64,000 bases of DNA, taken from Pseudomonas sp. Bout1 (GTDB lineage: Bacteria; Pseudomonadota; Gammaproteobacteria; Pseudomonadales; Pseudomonadaceae). Positions 26,270 to 35,963 of the stretch are shown here, piece after piece (the stretch's first letter is position 1; the number at the start of each line of letters is the position of its first letter). The position numbers were made by a program, and so were the translations under genes. The stretch lies in NCBI RefSeq assembly GCF_034314165.1, contig NZ_JAVIWK010000001.1, forward strand, positions 2,681,001 to 2,745,000. Reading direction: 5' to 3'. A model generated the notes under the pieces. It saw only the letters and a list, made by a program, of their open reading frames with translations, made no database searches and was not told the origin of the DNA.

Positions 26270-27060
26270 ATTATCACGACCTCACAGCACTGGACATGGC
26301 CATCGCCGCCTCGTTGATCCTGATCAACGGCGCGTTGTCGTTGTTGTTGCGCCTGGGCCTGGAGCGCCAGCTGTTCTGGGCCGCGGTGCGTACGGTGGTG
26401 CAGTTGTTGGCGATCGGTTACCTGCTGGGCTGGGTCTTCGAGTTCGCCTACTGGTACGTGGTGTTGCCGCTGATGTGCCTGATGACCCTGATCGCCGGCC
26501 TCTCGGCAGCCGGGCGCGGCAAGCGTACTTACGCCGGCCAGCGCGCCGACAGTATCGTGTCGGTGTGGGGCAGTTCGTGGCTGGTGACGGCTATCGGCTT
26601 GTTCGCGATCATCCGGATTCACCCGTGGTACGAGCCGCAGTATGCGATACCAATCCTTGGGATGATTCTCGGCAATACGCTCACGGGCGTGTCCCTGGGC
26701 ATTGAGCGCATGACCCAGGAACTGACCTCGGGGCGTAACACCATCGAAATGGTCCTGGCCCTGGGCGGTTCACGGTGGGAGGCGGCGCAGGATGCGATTC
26801 GCCAAGCGGTGCGGGCCGGGATGATCCCGACCCTGAACCAGATGACGGTGGTGGGCATTGTCAGCCTGCCGGGCATGATGACCGGCCAGGTGTTGGCGGG
26901 AGAGAGCCCGGTGGACGCGGTGCGTTACCAGATCGTGATCATGTTTTTGATCGCTGCATCGTCGGCGCTGGGCACGGTAGGCGCGGTGCTGCTCACCTAC
27001 CGGCGGTTGTTTTCCCCGGGGCATCGGTTCCTGCGCTACCGGCTTGAGGAGCGCACCTGA
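26266..27060 (+). CDS. fetB: FetB/YbbM-type ABC transporter permease
   Basis: A 264-residue polytopic membrane protein (UPF0014 family). It has seven hydrophobic segments, including AIAASLILINGALSLLLRL and WYVVLPLMCLMTLIAGLSA, and the family motifs ILGMILGNTLTGVSLGIER and LPGMMTGQVLAGESPVDAVR. Translation is coupled to the ATPase gene by ATGA. Together they are predicted to export iron or relieve oxidative stress. It is convergent with the dehydrogenase gene, leaving only four bases between them. Confidence 0.85.
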   Translation: MNYHDLTALDMAIAASLILINGALSLLLRLGLERQLFWAAVRTVVQLLAIGYLLGWVFEFAYWYVVLPLMCLMTLIAGLSAAGRGKRTYAGQRADSIVSVWGSSWLVTAIGLFAIIRIHPWYEPQYAIPILGMILGNTLTGVSLGIERMTQELTSGRNTIEMVLALGGSRWEAAQDAIRQAVRAGMIPTLNQMTVVGIVSLPGMMTGQVLAGESPVDAVRYQIVIMFLIAASSALGTVGAVLLTYRRLFSPGHRFLRYRLEERT

Positions 27061-27064
27061 AGGC

Positions 27065-28117
27065 CTACGGCATGTCCAGCACGCCAAAATCCAGCAACAC
27101 CTTCATTGCCTGGCTTTTGTCCGCCGCCAGCTCAAAGGCTTGTACCGCCTCGCAAAATGGCACGGTGTGGGAGATCACCGGGCGTACATCAATCACCTGG
27201 CGGTTGAGCAAATCCACCGCCTGGGCGAATTCCGAATGAAAACGGAAAGTGCCCCGCAGGTCGATCTCGCGGCTCACCAGCATGTTCAGCGGCAGCGAGA
27301 CTTCGCCACCCAGGCCGACCGTCACCAGCACGCTGCGCGGGGCCATGCATTCCAGGCCATTGCGCAAGGCCTGGGCGCTGCCGGAGACTTCGAACATCAC
27401 GTCGAAGTAGCCTTTTTCGGCGGTGTAGCGCTTTAACGCGTCGGCGTCTTGCGCCAGGTTGTGGGTGCGGCTGGCGCCCATTTTCGCGGCGCAGGCCAAG
27501 GGGCCGGCGGCCAGGTCCACGGCAACGATTTCGCCCGCGCCTGCTGCGCGCAGGCTGCCGATCAACAGGTTGCCGATGGGCCCGCAGCCGGTCACCAGAA
27601 CCCGCTTGCCGAAGACCGCCCCGGCGCGCTGGATGGCATGCAAGCCTACGGACAACGGTTCGGCCATCGCACCTTCGGCAAGGCTGACATGGTCGGCCAG
27701 CAGGTGCGCCTGATGCGTCTCGATCACCAGGGTCTGTTGAAACGCACCTTGTATGTGAGGGAAGGGCATCGCACTCCCGTAAAAACGCATGTTCAGGCAG
27801 TGGTTGGGCAGCCCTTGATGGCAATAACGGCAGCCCCCGCAAGGCCGCGACGGCGAGACCGACAAACGTTGGCCCACCTTGAACGAAGCGTCTTCACGAC
27901 CCACTGCCTCGATCACCGCCGACACCTCATGGCCCAGCACCATCGGCTCGCGCAGGCGCACGGTGCCGAAGCCGCCGTGCTGGTAGTAATGCAGGTCCGA
28001 GCCGCAAATGCCGCCCCGGGCAATGCGCACCCGCAACTGGTCGGGGGCGAGTGCCCGGGGTGCGGTTTGCGGTTCTACCCGCAGGTCTTTCGAGGCATGG
28101 CAAACAATCGCGTGCAT
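27065..28117 (-). CDS. idnD: L-idonate 5-dehydrogenase-like zinc alcohol dehydrogenase
   Basis: A 350-residue medium-chain dehydrogenase. The catalytic zinc site uses Cys in GGICGSDLHYY (near residue 38) and His in LGHEV; four cysteines in CGGCRYCHQGLPNHC (residues about 93-107) bind structural zinc. The nucleotide-binding glycines are in VTGCGPIGNLLIG. Overall it matches IdnD, which oxidises L-idonate to 5-ketogluconate with NAD(P). The ATG at 28117 is preferred over an upstream frame that overlaps the neighbouring gene. The SDR gene 13 bases upstream supplies the next pathway step. Confidence 0.82.
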   Translation of the reverse strand: MHAIVCHASKDLRVEPQTAPRALAPDQLRVRIARGGICGSDLHYYQHGGFGTVRLREPMVLGHEVSAVIEAVGREDASFKVGQRLSVSPSRPCGGCRYCHQGLPNHCLNMRFYGSAMPFPHIQGAFQQTLVIETHQAHLLADHVSLAEGAMAEPLSVGLHAIQRAGAVFGKRVLVTGCGPIGNLLIGSLRAAGAGEIVAVDLAAGPLACAAKMGASRTHNLAQDADALKRYTAEKGYFDVMFEVSGSAQALRNGLECMAPRSVLVTVGLGGEVSLPLNMLVSREIDLRGTFRFHSEFAQAVDLLNRQVIDVRPVISHTVPFCEAVQAFELAADKSQAMKVLLDFGVLDMP

Positions 28118-28130
28118 GAAGTTCTCCGGG

Positions 28131-28904
28131 TTACAGCGAGGCGGTGATGCCACCGTCCACGTACAGGATATGACCGTTGACGAAACTCGCCGCGTCGCTG
28201 GCAAGGAATACCGCCGCCCCGGCCAGTTCGGCGACGTCGCCCCAGCGCCGGCTCGGTGTGCGTTGCACCAGCCAGTCGCTGAATTCGGGGTTGGCCACCA
28301 GGTTGGCGTTCAGTTCGGTCTTGAAATAGCCGGGGCCGATGCCATTGACCGTCAGCCCGTGGGGGCCCCAATCGATGGCCATGCCTTTGGTGAGCATCTT
28401 CAGCGCGCCTTTGCTGGCGGCATACGGCGCTATGCCCGGGCGCCCCAGTTCGCTTTGCACCGAGCAGATATTGATGATGCGCCCACGCTTGCGCGGGATC
28501 ATCGCCCGGGCCACAGCCTGGCCAACGAGGAACGCGCTGTCGAGGTTGGTGCTCATCAACTCGCGCCAGTGGGTTTCGCTGTAGTCCTCCAGGGGCCCGC
28601 GCCGTTGCATGCCGGCGTTGTTGACGAGGATGTCCAGGGGGCCCAGGTGCTTTTCGATGTCTGCCACGGCGGCCAGCACCGCGGCGCCGTCGGTGACGTC
28701 GAAGGCCTGGGTGTGCACCTCAAGACCCTCCGCCGCCAGCAGTGCGGCGCTGTCACGCAAGGTGCTGCGGTTGCGCCCATTGAGTACCACCCGTGCGCCG
28801 GCCTGGGCCAGGCCACGGGCGATGGCCAGGCCAATGCCGGCGCTGGAGCCGGTGACCAGGGCCAGGCGGCCATCCAGGCGGAAGGTGTCTAAAACGCTGT
28901 GCAT
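28131..28904 (-). CDS. idnO: Gluconate 5-dehydrogenase-like short-chain dehydrogenase
   Basis: A 257-residue SDR with the cofactor motif TGSSAGIG (near residue 19), NNAG, catalytic Ser in ICSVQSELG, and YAASK with Tyr and Lys of the active site. The order with idnD fits IdnO, which reduces 5-ketogluconate to D-gluconate, so the two genes could channel L-idonate into gluconate metabolism. No gluconate kinase or Idn transporter is adjacent. A LysR gene lies divergent, 190 bases away. Confidence 0.8.
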   Translation of the reverse strand: MHSVLDTFRLDGRLALVTGSSAGIGLAIARGLAQAGARVVLNGRNRSTLRDSAALLAAEGLEVHTQAFDVTDGAAVLAAVADIEKHLGPLDILVNNAGMQRRGPLEDYSETHWRELMSTNLDSAFLVGQAVARAMIPRKRGRIINICSVQSELGRPGIAPYAASKGALKMLTKGMAIDWGPHGLTVNGIGPGYFKTELNANLVANPEFSDWLVQRTPSRRWGDVAELAGAAVFLASDAASFVNGHILYVDGGITASL

Positions 28905-29094
28905 GGAGTGATCTCCCGGGGCAGGGACAGGTGATCAACACTATTAATCCGAGTACGGCACACCGTCCACATTGTTATAGGTCAAACCCTGTCATATCGT
29001 GTATGACGGGCCTTAGTTCAACGTAGCACGGGTTCAGCGTCCAATTTTCATTTGTGATTGGGTGATCAAAAACCATGATAACCGGAGCCTGCTG

Positions 29095-29967
29095 ATGGAA
29101 CTCAAGCACCTGCGTGCGTTTGTTGTGCTCGCCCAGGAACTGCATTTTGGCCGGGCGGCCGCGCAGTTGTCGATCGTGCAGCCGGCGTTGAGCATGCAAA
29201 TTAAACTGCTCGAAGGTGGCCTGGGTGTGCGCCTGCTCGACCGCAACCGGCACTCGGTAACGCTGACACCCGCCGGGCGGGTGTTTCTGCCCGAAGCCCA
29301 AGCCACCCTGCACCAGGCAGCCCGCGCCGCCGATGCCGCCCGCGCGTCGAACCGTGGGGAGATCGGCCGGGTACGCCTGGGTTTTGTCTCCTCGGTGCTG
29401 CCGGAATTGCTGCCGGGGTTGATTCGCGCGGTGCATCAACGCTACCCGCGCCTTGAACTGGAGCTCAAGGACATGCCCGGCCCGGATCAGGCGGCAGCGC
29501 TAAAAAACGGCCAGCTGGATTTTGGCCTGATGCGCTTGCCGGCGGCCTATCCCGGCATACAGACCCTGCAGGTGTTGCAGGAAAGCTTTGTGGTCGCCTT
29601 GCCCGGCGATCATCCGTTGGCGGCACAGGAAATCCTTCAGCCGGCCGACTTGCTCAAGGTGCCCGTATTCATCCTGGCCCGGCGTTATGCCCCGGGCTTC
29701 TACGACGAGTTCGTCCAGGCCATGGGGGTGCCCCTGGAAATCGCCTCCGAGCTCGGCGAATTCACCACCATGCTGGCGCTGGTCTCTGCCGGCCTGGGCG
29801 TCGGGGTATTGCCGTTGCAGGCGGCCCGGGCGCTGCCGGCCAATTGCGTGTCCAGGCACCTGGCGTTGGGCGCGTTCCGGGCCAGGACCGGCCTGGCCTG
29901 GCGCGAACTCGACAGCCCGGTGAAAACCACCCTGTTCAACCTGATTGGCGAGTTGTTCGGCGAGTGA
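29095..29967 (+). CDS. LysR-family transcriptional regulator beside the idnDO pair
   Basis: A 290-residue LysR-type regulator. It begins MELKHLRAFVVLAQELHFGR with the usual winged helix (AAAQLSIVQPALSMQIKLLE), and the effector-binding domain follows from about residue 90. The frame is open from 29062, but the ATG at 29095 gives the canonical start. It is divergent from the idonate dehydrogenase pair and is the obvious candidate to control it, replacing the LacI-type IdnR of enteric bacteria. Confidence 0.86.
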   Translation: MELKHLRAFVVLAQELHFGRAAAQLSIVQPALSMQIKLLEGGLGVRLLDRNRHSVTLTPAGRVFLPEAQATLHQAARAADAARASNRGEIGRVRLGFVSSVLPELLPGLIRAVHQRYPRLELELKDMPGPDQAAALKNGQLDFGLMRLPAAYPGIQTLQVLQESFVVALPGDHPLAAQEILQPADLLKVPVFILARRYAPGFYDEFVQAMGVPLEIASELGEFTTMLALVSAGLGVGVLPLQAARALPANCVSRHLALGAFRARTGLAWRELDSPVKTTLFNLIGELFGE

Positions 29968-30092
29968 TTGTTTCATCTGCTGAAATGCTGGATTGTAAAA
30001 CCTGGTTATTCTGCTGCGTGCCGTAGCGGTGGAAGATAAGTCTCATCGACCCGATCACCGGGACGAAACCCCGGCACACCGCGGAGCCCGTC

Positions 30093-30714
30093 ATGATCAA
30101 ATTGTACCGTTACCCCTTGTCTGGCCATTCCCATCGGGTGGAATTGATGCTGTCGCTGCTGGGCGTGCCTGCAGAACTGGTGCTGGTCGACCTCAAGCAA
30201 GGCGCCCACAAAACCCCCGAATTCCTCGCCACCCTCAACCACTTCGGCCAGGTGCCCGGTGATTGATGACAACGGCGTGGTGCTGGCAGATTCCAATGCG
30301 ATCCTGGTGTACCTCGCCGGTAAGTATGGCAACACCCAGTGGCTGCCGACCGAGCCTGTGGCCCAGGCCCGTGTGCAGCGTTGGCTTTCGGCCGCGGCGG
30401 GGCCGCTGCATGCCGGGCCGGCGGCCGCGCGATTGGTCACCGTGTTCGGCGCTGCGCTGGACGCCGAGGCAGCCATCAGCCGGTCTTATGGGTTGCTTCA
30501 TGTGCTGGAGCAACAGGTGGGGCACAGCCGCTTTCTTGCCGGTGACGTGCCGTCGATTGCCGATATCGCGCACTACACCTACATCGCCCATGCCCCGGAA
30601 GGTAACGTCTCGCTGAACGACTACCCGCAGGTTCGTGCCTGGCTGGGCCGCATCGAGGCGCTACCGGGATTTGTCGGCATGCAACGCACCGCCGTGGGTT
30701 TGGCCCAGGCCTGA
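30093..30714 (+). pseudogene. Glutathione S-transferase interrupted by a +1 frameshift
   Basis: The first 54 codons (from [20 protein letters not shown]) encode the thioredoxin-fold N-terminus of a GST and run into a stop at FGQVPGD. Another frame continues exactly where it should, with [20 protein letters not shown], the conserved VP...D..L.DS.AI glutathione-binding segment, and then the helical C-terminal domain to 30714. Removing one C from the CCC at 30255-30257 would restore VPVIDDNG and a protein of about 206 residues. It is either a recent pseudogene or a sequencing error. Confidence 0.82.
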
Positions 30715-30754
30715 TGTTTTTTGTGGCGTACTACATTCGATAAAAAGGGCTGTA

Positions 30755-31675
30755 ATGGACCGTTTCCAGGAAATGCAGGTGTTCCTTGCCGTCGCCGAAG
30801 AACAGGGCTTTGCCGCTGCGGCCCGGCGCCTGAAAACCTCGCCGCCCAGCGTAACCCGTGCGATTGCCGCGATGGAGGCGCGTATCGGCACGCAGTTGCT
30901 CTCGCGCACCACCCGCAGCCTGCACCTGAGCGAGGCCGGGCAGCGTTACCTGGACGATTGCCGACGCATCCTGGCAGAGCTGACGGAAGCCGAAGAGGCG
31001 GCGGCGGGCAGTTTCTCGGTCCCGTGGGGGCAACTGACGGTCACCGCGCCGGTGTTGTTCGGCGAACTGTTCGTGGCGCCGATCCTGGGGGATTACCTGG
31101 ACCTGTTTGCCCAGGTCAACATCAACGCCTTGCTGGTGGATCGCGTGGTCAACATGACCGACGAAGGTGTCGACGTGGCCGTGCGTATCGGGCACTTGCA
31201 GGACGCCGGCCAGCAAGCGATCAAGGTCGGCGAGGTGCGCCGGGTGGTCTGCGCCGCGCCGGCGTACCTTGAGCGGCATGGCCGGCCACTGCACCCCGGG
31301 CAACTGCGCGAGGCCAGGATTGTCACCTCGTCCTCCAGCCAGTTGGTCAGCGAATGGCAATTCATCGAAGCCGGCCAGCCCTTGAACGTGGCGGTTGAGC
31401 CACGCCTGGTGGTCACCGCCAACAATGCGGCAATCAACCTGGCGCGCCTTGGCTGGGGCATCACGCGGGTGTTGTCTTACCAGGTTGCCAGCGATGTGCG
31501 TGCCGGCGCACTGGAAATCATCCTGCAAGACTTCGAGCCGCCGGCACTGCCGATTCATGTGGTATTCCAGAACAGCGCCCGGGTACCGGCGAAGGTCAAC
31601 ACCTTCGTCGACTTTTTAGTCACTCGGCTCGGGCAGGATGCAGCGCTCAACCCGTCGATGCCGCGGCCGGCCTGA
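30755..31675 (+). CDS. LysR-family transcriptional regulator (CrgA-like)
   Basis: A 306-residue LysR regulator beginning MDRFQEMQVFLAVAEEQGFA with the helix-turn-helix AAARRLKTSPPSVTRAIAAM. The effector domain has the FGELFVAPILGDYL pattern of the CrgA-like subgroup. The ATG at 30755 has AAAAAGGG upstream. Its stop overlaps the start of the next LysR gene (TGATG), and the two proteins are clearly related, so they arose by tandem duplication. Confidence 0.86.
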   Translation: MDRFQEMQVFLAVAEEQGFAAAARRLKTSPPSVTRAIAAMEARIGTQLLSRTTRSLHLSEAGQRYLDDCRRILAELTEAEEAAAGSFSVPWGQLTVTAPVLFGELFVAPILGDYLDLFAQVNINALLVDRVVNMTDEGVDVAVRIGHLQDAGQQAIKVGEVRRVVCAAPAYLERHGRPLHPGQLREARIVTSSSSQLVSEWQFIEAGQPLNVAVEPRLVVTANNAAINLARLGWGITRVLSYQVASDVRAGALEIILQDFEPPALPIHVVFQNSARVPAKVNTFVDFLVTRLGQDAALNPSMPRPA

Positions 31676-32574
31676 TGGACCGCTATCGCGACATGCAGAT
31701 TTTCCAGGGCCTGTCCGGCCAGCCGAGCCTGGCAGCGGCTGCCCGTTACCTGGGCGTCTCGGGGCCCACAGTGATGCGTGCGGTTGCCAGGCTGGAGGCG
31801 CGCTTGGGGGTGTCATTGATACAGCGCAACACTCAGGGTTTTCGCCTCACCGAAACCGGGGCGAGGTTCATGGTGGACTGCTCGCGGATCCTCGACGACG
31901 TGGGCGCCGCCGAAGCGTCTGTCAAGGGTGCACATGTGCAGACCGAAGGCAATCTGCGGGTATTTTTCCCGCTTCTGTTCAGCCGTTATGTGATGGCGCC
32001 CCTGTTGGCTGAATACCTGGAGCGCTACCCCGGGGTGCGGGTGTTTGCCCATTACCACGACCATTATCCGAACCTGAACGAAGACGGCCTGGATGTGGCA
32101 ATCCTGGAGGGAGCACTGCCGGGTTCATCCCTGATTGCCCGGCCTGTGGGCCATGTGCGCAACATCGTGTGTGCCAGCCCCGGGTACCTGGAAACCCATG
32201 GCGAACCGCTGCAGCCTGAGGCACTCAAGCAGCATCGGCTGGTCGCCAGCCAGGCGTCCGCAGGTTGGGCACAGTGGGATTTCCAGGGTTCCAGCATCAG
32301 GGCATGGGTGCGCCTCGGGAGCACCACCGTACAGGGCGCAATCAATGCGGCGGTGCAGGGGGCGGGGTTGGTCCGGTGCTTGAGTTACCCGGTGCACGAG
32401 CACTTGGCGAGCGGCCAGTTGCGCCGCGTATTGCAGGCCTATGAACCGTCGCCGCTGCCGGTGCATGTGGTGTACCGCGAGGGGCGCAACGCGTCGACGC
32501 GGGTGCGCAGTTTTGTCGATTTCAGCGTGGCGGCATTGCGTGAACATCCGGCGTTTCATCCACTGAGGGCTTGA
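31675..32574 (+). CDS. LysR-family transcriptional regulator, tandem paralogue
   Basis: A 299-residue LysR regulator beginning MDRYRDMQIFQGLSGQPSLA, parallel to its upstream neighbour (MDRFQEMQVF). The winged helix is AAARYLGVSGPTVMRAVARL, and the effector domain has LLFSRYVMAPLLAEYLERYP. The start codon overlaps the stop of the preceding LysR gene by one base, and only two bases separate it from the FMN-protein gene. The three genes therefore look like one transcript. Confidence 0.86.
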   Translation: MDRYRDMQIFQGLSGQPSLAAAARYLGVSGPTVMRAVARLEARLGVSLIQRNTQGFRLTETGARFMVDCSRILDDVGAAEASVKGAHVQTEGNLRVFFPLLFSRYVMAPLLAEYLERYPGVRVFAHYHDHYPNLNEDGLDVAILEGALPGSSLIARPVGHVRNIVCASPGYLETHGEPLQPEALKQHRLVASQASAGWAQWDFQGSSIRAWVRLGSTTVQGAINAAVQGAGLVRCLSYPVHEHLASGQLRRVLQAYEPSPLPVHVVYREGRNASTRVRSFVDFSVAALREHPAFHPLRA

Positions 32575-32576
32575 GC

Positions 32577-33542
32577 ATGAATCACCAGGACGCATCCCCT
32601 GCCTCGCCATGGCATGCCGGCGAGCGGCAATTGCAGCAAAGCGCCGGCGTGGCCGAGCGCATGCAGGTGATCGGCGCCAAGGTCATACGGGATCATTTGC
32701 CGGAGCAGCATCGGGCGTTTTATGAGCTGTTGCCCTATCTGGTGGTGGGGGCCGTGGATGACCTGGGGCTTCCCTGGGCCACGCTGCTGGAGGGCGCGCC
32801 GGGGTTTGCCTACTCACCGGATCCTTACCGTTTGCGCATCGACAGCCTGCCTGCCGTGGGAGACCCGGCCGGCGCCGGTTTACAAAAAGGCGCAGCGGTG
32901 GGGCTGTTGGGGATTGACCTGAATACGCGGCGGCGCAACCGCATGAACGGGGTTGTCGGCGCGGTGGGCATTGATGGTTTTGCGGTGCAGGTGGTGCATA
33001 CCTTTGGCAATTGCCCCAAGTACATTCAGCTGCGCACGGTGGAACCGGGTGCCCAGGGACAGCGCCCAGCCAAGCCGGCAGTGCAGCGCGCGACTTCGCT
33101 TGATGACGCAACCCGGGCGGTGATCCGCACTGCCGATACATTTTTCGTCGCCAGTTACGTGGACCTGGAGGGCGATGCGGCCAAGCGCTCGGTGGACGTT
33201 TCGCACCGGGGTGGCAACACCGGGTTTATTCGGGTGGACGGTGATGTGCTGACGATTCCGGACTTCACCGGCAACTCGTTTTTCAACACCTTGGGCAATT
33301 TGCAGGTCAACCCTGTTGCGGGGTTGTTGTTTGTGGATTTTGCTTCAGGGGATGTTCTGCAGGTTGTCGGGCGGGCCGAGGTGATTCTGGGTGGACCTGA
33401 GTTGGCGGGGTTTCAGGGCGCGGAGCGGTTGTGGCGGGTGACGGTGGAACATGTGGTTCGGCGGGATGCGGCGTTGGCATTGCGTTGGCAGTTTGACGGA
33501 TTTTCTCCTTATAGTTTGGCGATGGGGCCTTGGCGGGGTTAG
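32577..33542 (+). CDS. Pyridoxamine 5'-phosphate oxidase-family FMN-binding protein
   Basis: A 321-residue protein of the split-barrel flavin-binding type. Features are LPYLVVGAVDDLGLPWATLL near residue 48, FGNCPKYIQLRTVE near 143, a second barrel with TFFVASYVDLEG and DVSHRGGNTGFIRVDGDVLT, and FTGNSFFNTLGNLQVNP. It resembles the N-terminal part of longer PNPOx/ferredoxin-reductase fusions but is a complete standalone frame. It follows two coupled LysR genes, one or both of which may regulate it. Function unknown. Confidence 0.75.
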   Translation: MNHQDASPASPWHAGERQLQQSAGVAERMQVIGAKVIRDHLPEQHRAFYELLPYLVVGAVDDLGLPWATLLEGAPGFAYSPDPYRLRIDSLPAVGDPAGAGLQKGAAVGLLGIDLNTRRRNRMNGVVGAVGIDGFAVQVVHTFGNCPKYIQLRTVEPGAQGQRPAKPAVQRATSLDDATRAVIRTADTFFVASYVDLEGDAAKRSVDVSHRGGNTGFIRVDGDVLTIPDFTGNSFFNTLGNLQVNPVAGLLFVDFASGDVLQVVGRAEVILGGPELAGFQGAERLWRVTVEHVVRRDAALALRWQFDGFSPYSLAMGPWRG

Positions 33543-33684
33543 GGGGCATCTGCGTTGTTTGTTGCAAACGCGGCAAAAGTAACCAAACGGCTCTTGCCCA
33601 GCACTCGGCGCCTTGCTTGGGCTCGATGTGGCCGGGCGCAGGCATTACGGAGCGGGCCGCCTGGAATCAACAGCAAGCCAGCGC
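33543..33684. repeat. Probable dispersed Pseudomonas repeat fragment
   Basis: This non-coding stretch contains GGCAAAAGTAACCAAACGGC followed by CTTGCCCAGCACTCGGCGCC and similar text. It resembles sequence I recall as recurring between genes in P. fluorescens-group genomes. I recognise it by pattern only. It separates two convergent genes, and its right end runs into the 3' end of the outer-membrane lipoprotein gene. Confidence 0.4.
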
Positions 33685-35163
33685 CTACAGCCTTTGCCCT
33701 GGCTTCTGCCACTCAAGCGCGGGGTGGGAACGCCGAGCCGCCGTTACCTGAATAATGGATATGCCCTGCGTCCCAACAATATCTACCCCCCAACCCCCAC
33801 CCAATGCCGTATACAAATTCACCTGCGCTACCAACTGCGCCAAGCGATCCACAATCAACGCCTGCTGTGAATTGAACAGCGAGCGCTGCGCGTCCAGAAA
33901 CACCAGGTTACTGTCCACCCCACTGCGATAGCGGTGCTGTGCCAGGTCGTAATACTTCTGGTTGGCCTGCACAAAGTCCCGCTGCGCCGCCAACTGCTCG
34001 TTATAAGTCTGGCGCGCCGCCAGCCCGTTGGAAACCTCCTGAAACGCCGTCTGGATCGATTTCTCATACTGCGCAACAAAGATGTTCTTTTGAATCTTCG
34101 CGTAATCCAGGCTGGCCCGCAGGCTACCGGCATTGAAAATCGGCAGGTTGATTTGCGGCTGAAACACCCAGCTCCCCGAGCCACCCTGGAACAGCCCCGA
34201 CAGATCGCTGCTGGATGTGCCCGCATTGGCCGTCAGCGTCACCGAAGGAAAAAACGCTGCACGCGCCGCGCCGATGTTGGCATTGGCTGCCTTGAGTTGA
34301 AATTCGGCCTGGATTATGTCGGGCCGGCGTTGCAGCAGGTCTGACGGCAACCCGGCGGGCATGCGGGCTACCAGGTCGTCGGCCAGCGGGCGCGCCGGCA
34401 GTGAATCCGGCACCGGGCCACCTACCAGCAAGGCCAGGCTGTTCTGGTCCTGCGCCACTTGTCGCTGGTAGCGGGCGATGCTTGCACGGGTGCTTTCGAC
34501 GCTGGTCTGGGCCTGGATCACATCGATCGACGTTGCCTTGCCGGCGGTTTTGCTGCGCGAGGTCAGGCGCAGGCTGTGCTCGTCCGAGGCCAGGGTTTGC
34601 CGGGCCAAAGCCAGCAACTCCTGGTCGGCGCGCCAGGTCAGGTACGCGTTGGCAACGTTGGCCACCAGGCTCAGTTGCGCACTGCGCCGGGCTTCTTCGG
34701 TGGCCAGGTATTGCAGCATCGCCTGGTCACTGAGGCTGCGCACCCGGCCAAAAAAATCCAGTTCATAGGCGCTTACGCCCAGTGTCGCCGAATAGGTGGA
34801 GGTGATCGCGGACTCGCCGGTACCGCTGACGCGCCGAGGGACTTTCTGGCGGTTGCCGGCACCCGTGGCAGACACCGCCGGGAACAGGTCTGCGCGCTGG
34901 ATGCGGTATTGCGCCTGGAAGGCCTCGACGTTCAGCGCCGCCACCCGCAGGTCGCGGTTGTTGACCAAGGCCTGGCCAATCAACTGGCGCATCACCGGGT
35001 CCGGGAACAGCTGTTGCCAGTCGGGAACTGCCGCCGAGGGTGGCACCCGGTCTGCGTTATACACCGGGTATTGCGCAGGCGTGGGCGCTGGGGGCCGTTG
35101 GTAGTCCGGAATCAGCGAGCACCCGCCAAGCACACACACCACGCCGAGCATCAGTTTCTTCAT
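33685..35163 (-). CDS. NodT/OprM-type outer membrane efflux lipoprotein of a lipopeptide locus
   Basis: A 492-residue RND-type outer membrane channel. The lipoprotein signal [20 protein letters not shown] has its lipidated Cys at 15. Two OEP repeats follow, with the typical [35 protein letters not shown] and [19 protein letters not shown]. NodT-like genes stand beside the LuxR gene at the head of viscosin- and xantholysin-type clusters, and the same order is seen here. The ATG overlaps the luxR stop (TGATG). After [10 protein letters not shown], the usual end, about 35 extra residues continue toward a repeat-like sequence, suggesting loss of the original stop. Confidence 0.85.
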   Translation of the reverse strand: MKKLMLGVVCVLGGCSLIPDYQRPPAPTPAQYPVYNADRVPPSAAVPDWQQLFPDPVMRQLIGQALVNNRDLRVAALNVEAFQAQYRIQRADLFPAVSATGAGNRQKVPRRVSGTGESAITSTYSATLGVSAYELDFFGRVRSLSDQAMLQYLATEEARRSAQLSLVANVANAYLTWRADQELLALARQTLASDEHSLRLTSRSKTAGKATSIDVIQAQTSVESTRASIARYQRQVAQDQNSLALLVGGPVPDSLPARPLADDLVARMPAGLPSDLLQRRPDIIQAEFQLKAANANIGAARAAFFPSVTLTANAGTSSSDLSGLFQGGSGSWVFQPQINLPIFNAGSLRASLDYAKIQKNIFVAQYEKSIQTAFQEVSNGLAARQTYNEQLAAQRDFVQANQKYYDLAQHRYRSGVDSNLVFLDAQRSLFNSQQALIVDRLAQLVAQVNLYTALGGGWGVDIVGTQGISIIQVTAARRSHPALEWQKPGQRL

Positions 35164-35963
35164 CACGCGCCAACCATCCATTTGGCCAGTCCATGGCGGC
35201 CACTGACACCCAGTTTGGCGGCGGCACGCTTGAGGTAAGTCTCGATCGAGCTGTTCTTCACACTGAGCTTCAAGGCGATCTGCGGCACGGTGCCGCCGGT
35301 CAGTAACTCCAGGCAAACCTCCTGTTCCCGCGCAGACAAGGTGATGTCACTGAGTGACAGGCGTTTGTAAAATTCGCGCTGCAATTGCGATTGCTCCAAC
35401 AGGGTTTTGCAGGGCGGCGGTTCAACGAGTGGGGTTTGTCGATTGATCTGCGCGTGACGCTCGATCAAGGGCAACAGGGTTTCCGACAGGCGCTTGAGGA
35501 AGGACAACTCGGCCAGGGAAAATGCCCGCTGCGTGTGGGGCCGATAGAACGAGATGACACAGCGCCGATTGGCCTGGCGCGAGACCAGGTTGCACTGGTG
35601 GGAAGTGCCACGGGTGTGGGGGCTGTTGGCCTTGGCATTCATCTGGATCAACAGCGGGTCGTTCATGCCAAGCATCTTTTTCAGCAGCGGGTGATCATCG
35701 CGATGATGCAGCGTGCCTGGCGGTGGCAAATCGCGCTTCAGGCCGGCACTGCCCAGTAGGGTGATATCCAGTACACAGGCCTGGTGTTCGTCGAGGCTCC
35801 ATTCACTGAGGTCTACCAGGTGCACCGCAATCAGCTTGTCGACCAGGTGCAGCATGTTCGCTGCAAAGTGTTCTGTGCCCGTGCTTGAAATCAACTCCCC
35901 CAACTCGAAATAAAAATGTGGGCTTTCCATATTTCGAATACTGCTGGTCAGACTCATAGCCAT
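35163..35963 (-). CDS. LuxR-type regulator of the lipopeptide-like locus
   Basis: A 266-residue regulator. The C-terminal helix-turn-helix ([20 protein letters not shown], then [20 protein letters not shown]) is of the LuxR/GerE type. The N-terminal 190 residues do not show a clear autoinducer-binding motif. Regulators of this type flank Pseudomonas lipopeptide NRPS genes and switch them on. AAGGATGAG precedes the ATG at 35963. It is divergent from the NRPS gene over a 480-base intergenic region and coupled to the NodT-like gene. Both are intact although the NRPS is broken. Confidence 0.85.
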   Translation of the reverse strand: MAMSLTSSIRNMESPHFYFELGELISSTGTEHFAANMLHLVDKLIAVHLVDLSEWSLDEHQACVLDITLLGSAGLKRDLPPPGTLHHRDDHPLLKKMLGMNDPLLIQMNAKANSPHTRGTSHQCNLVSRQANRRCVISFYRPHTQRAFSLAELSFLKRLSETLLPLIERHAQINRQTPLVEPPPCKTLLEQSQLQREFYKRLSLSDITLSAREQEVCLELLTGGTVPQIALKLSVKNSSIETYLKRAAAKLGVSGRHGLAKWMVGA

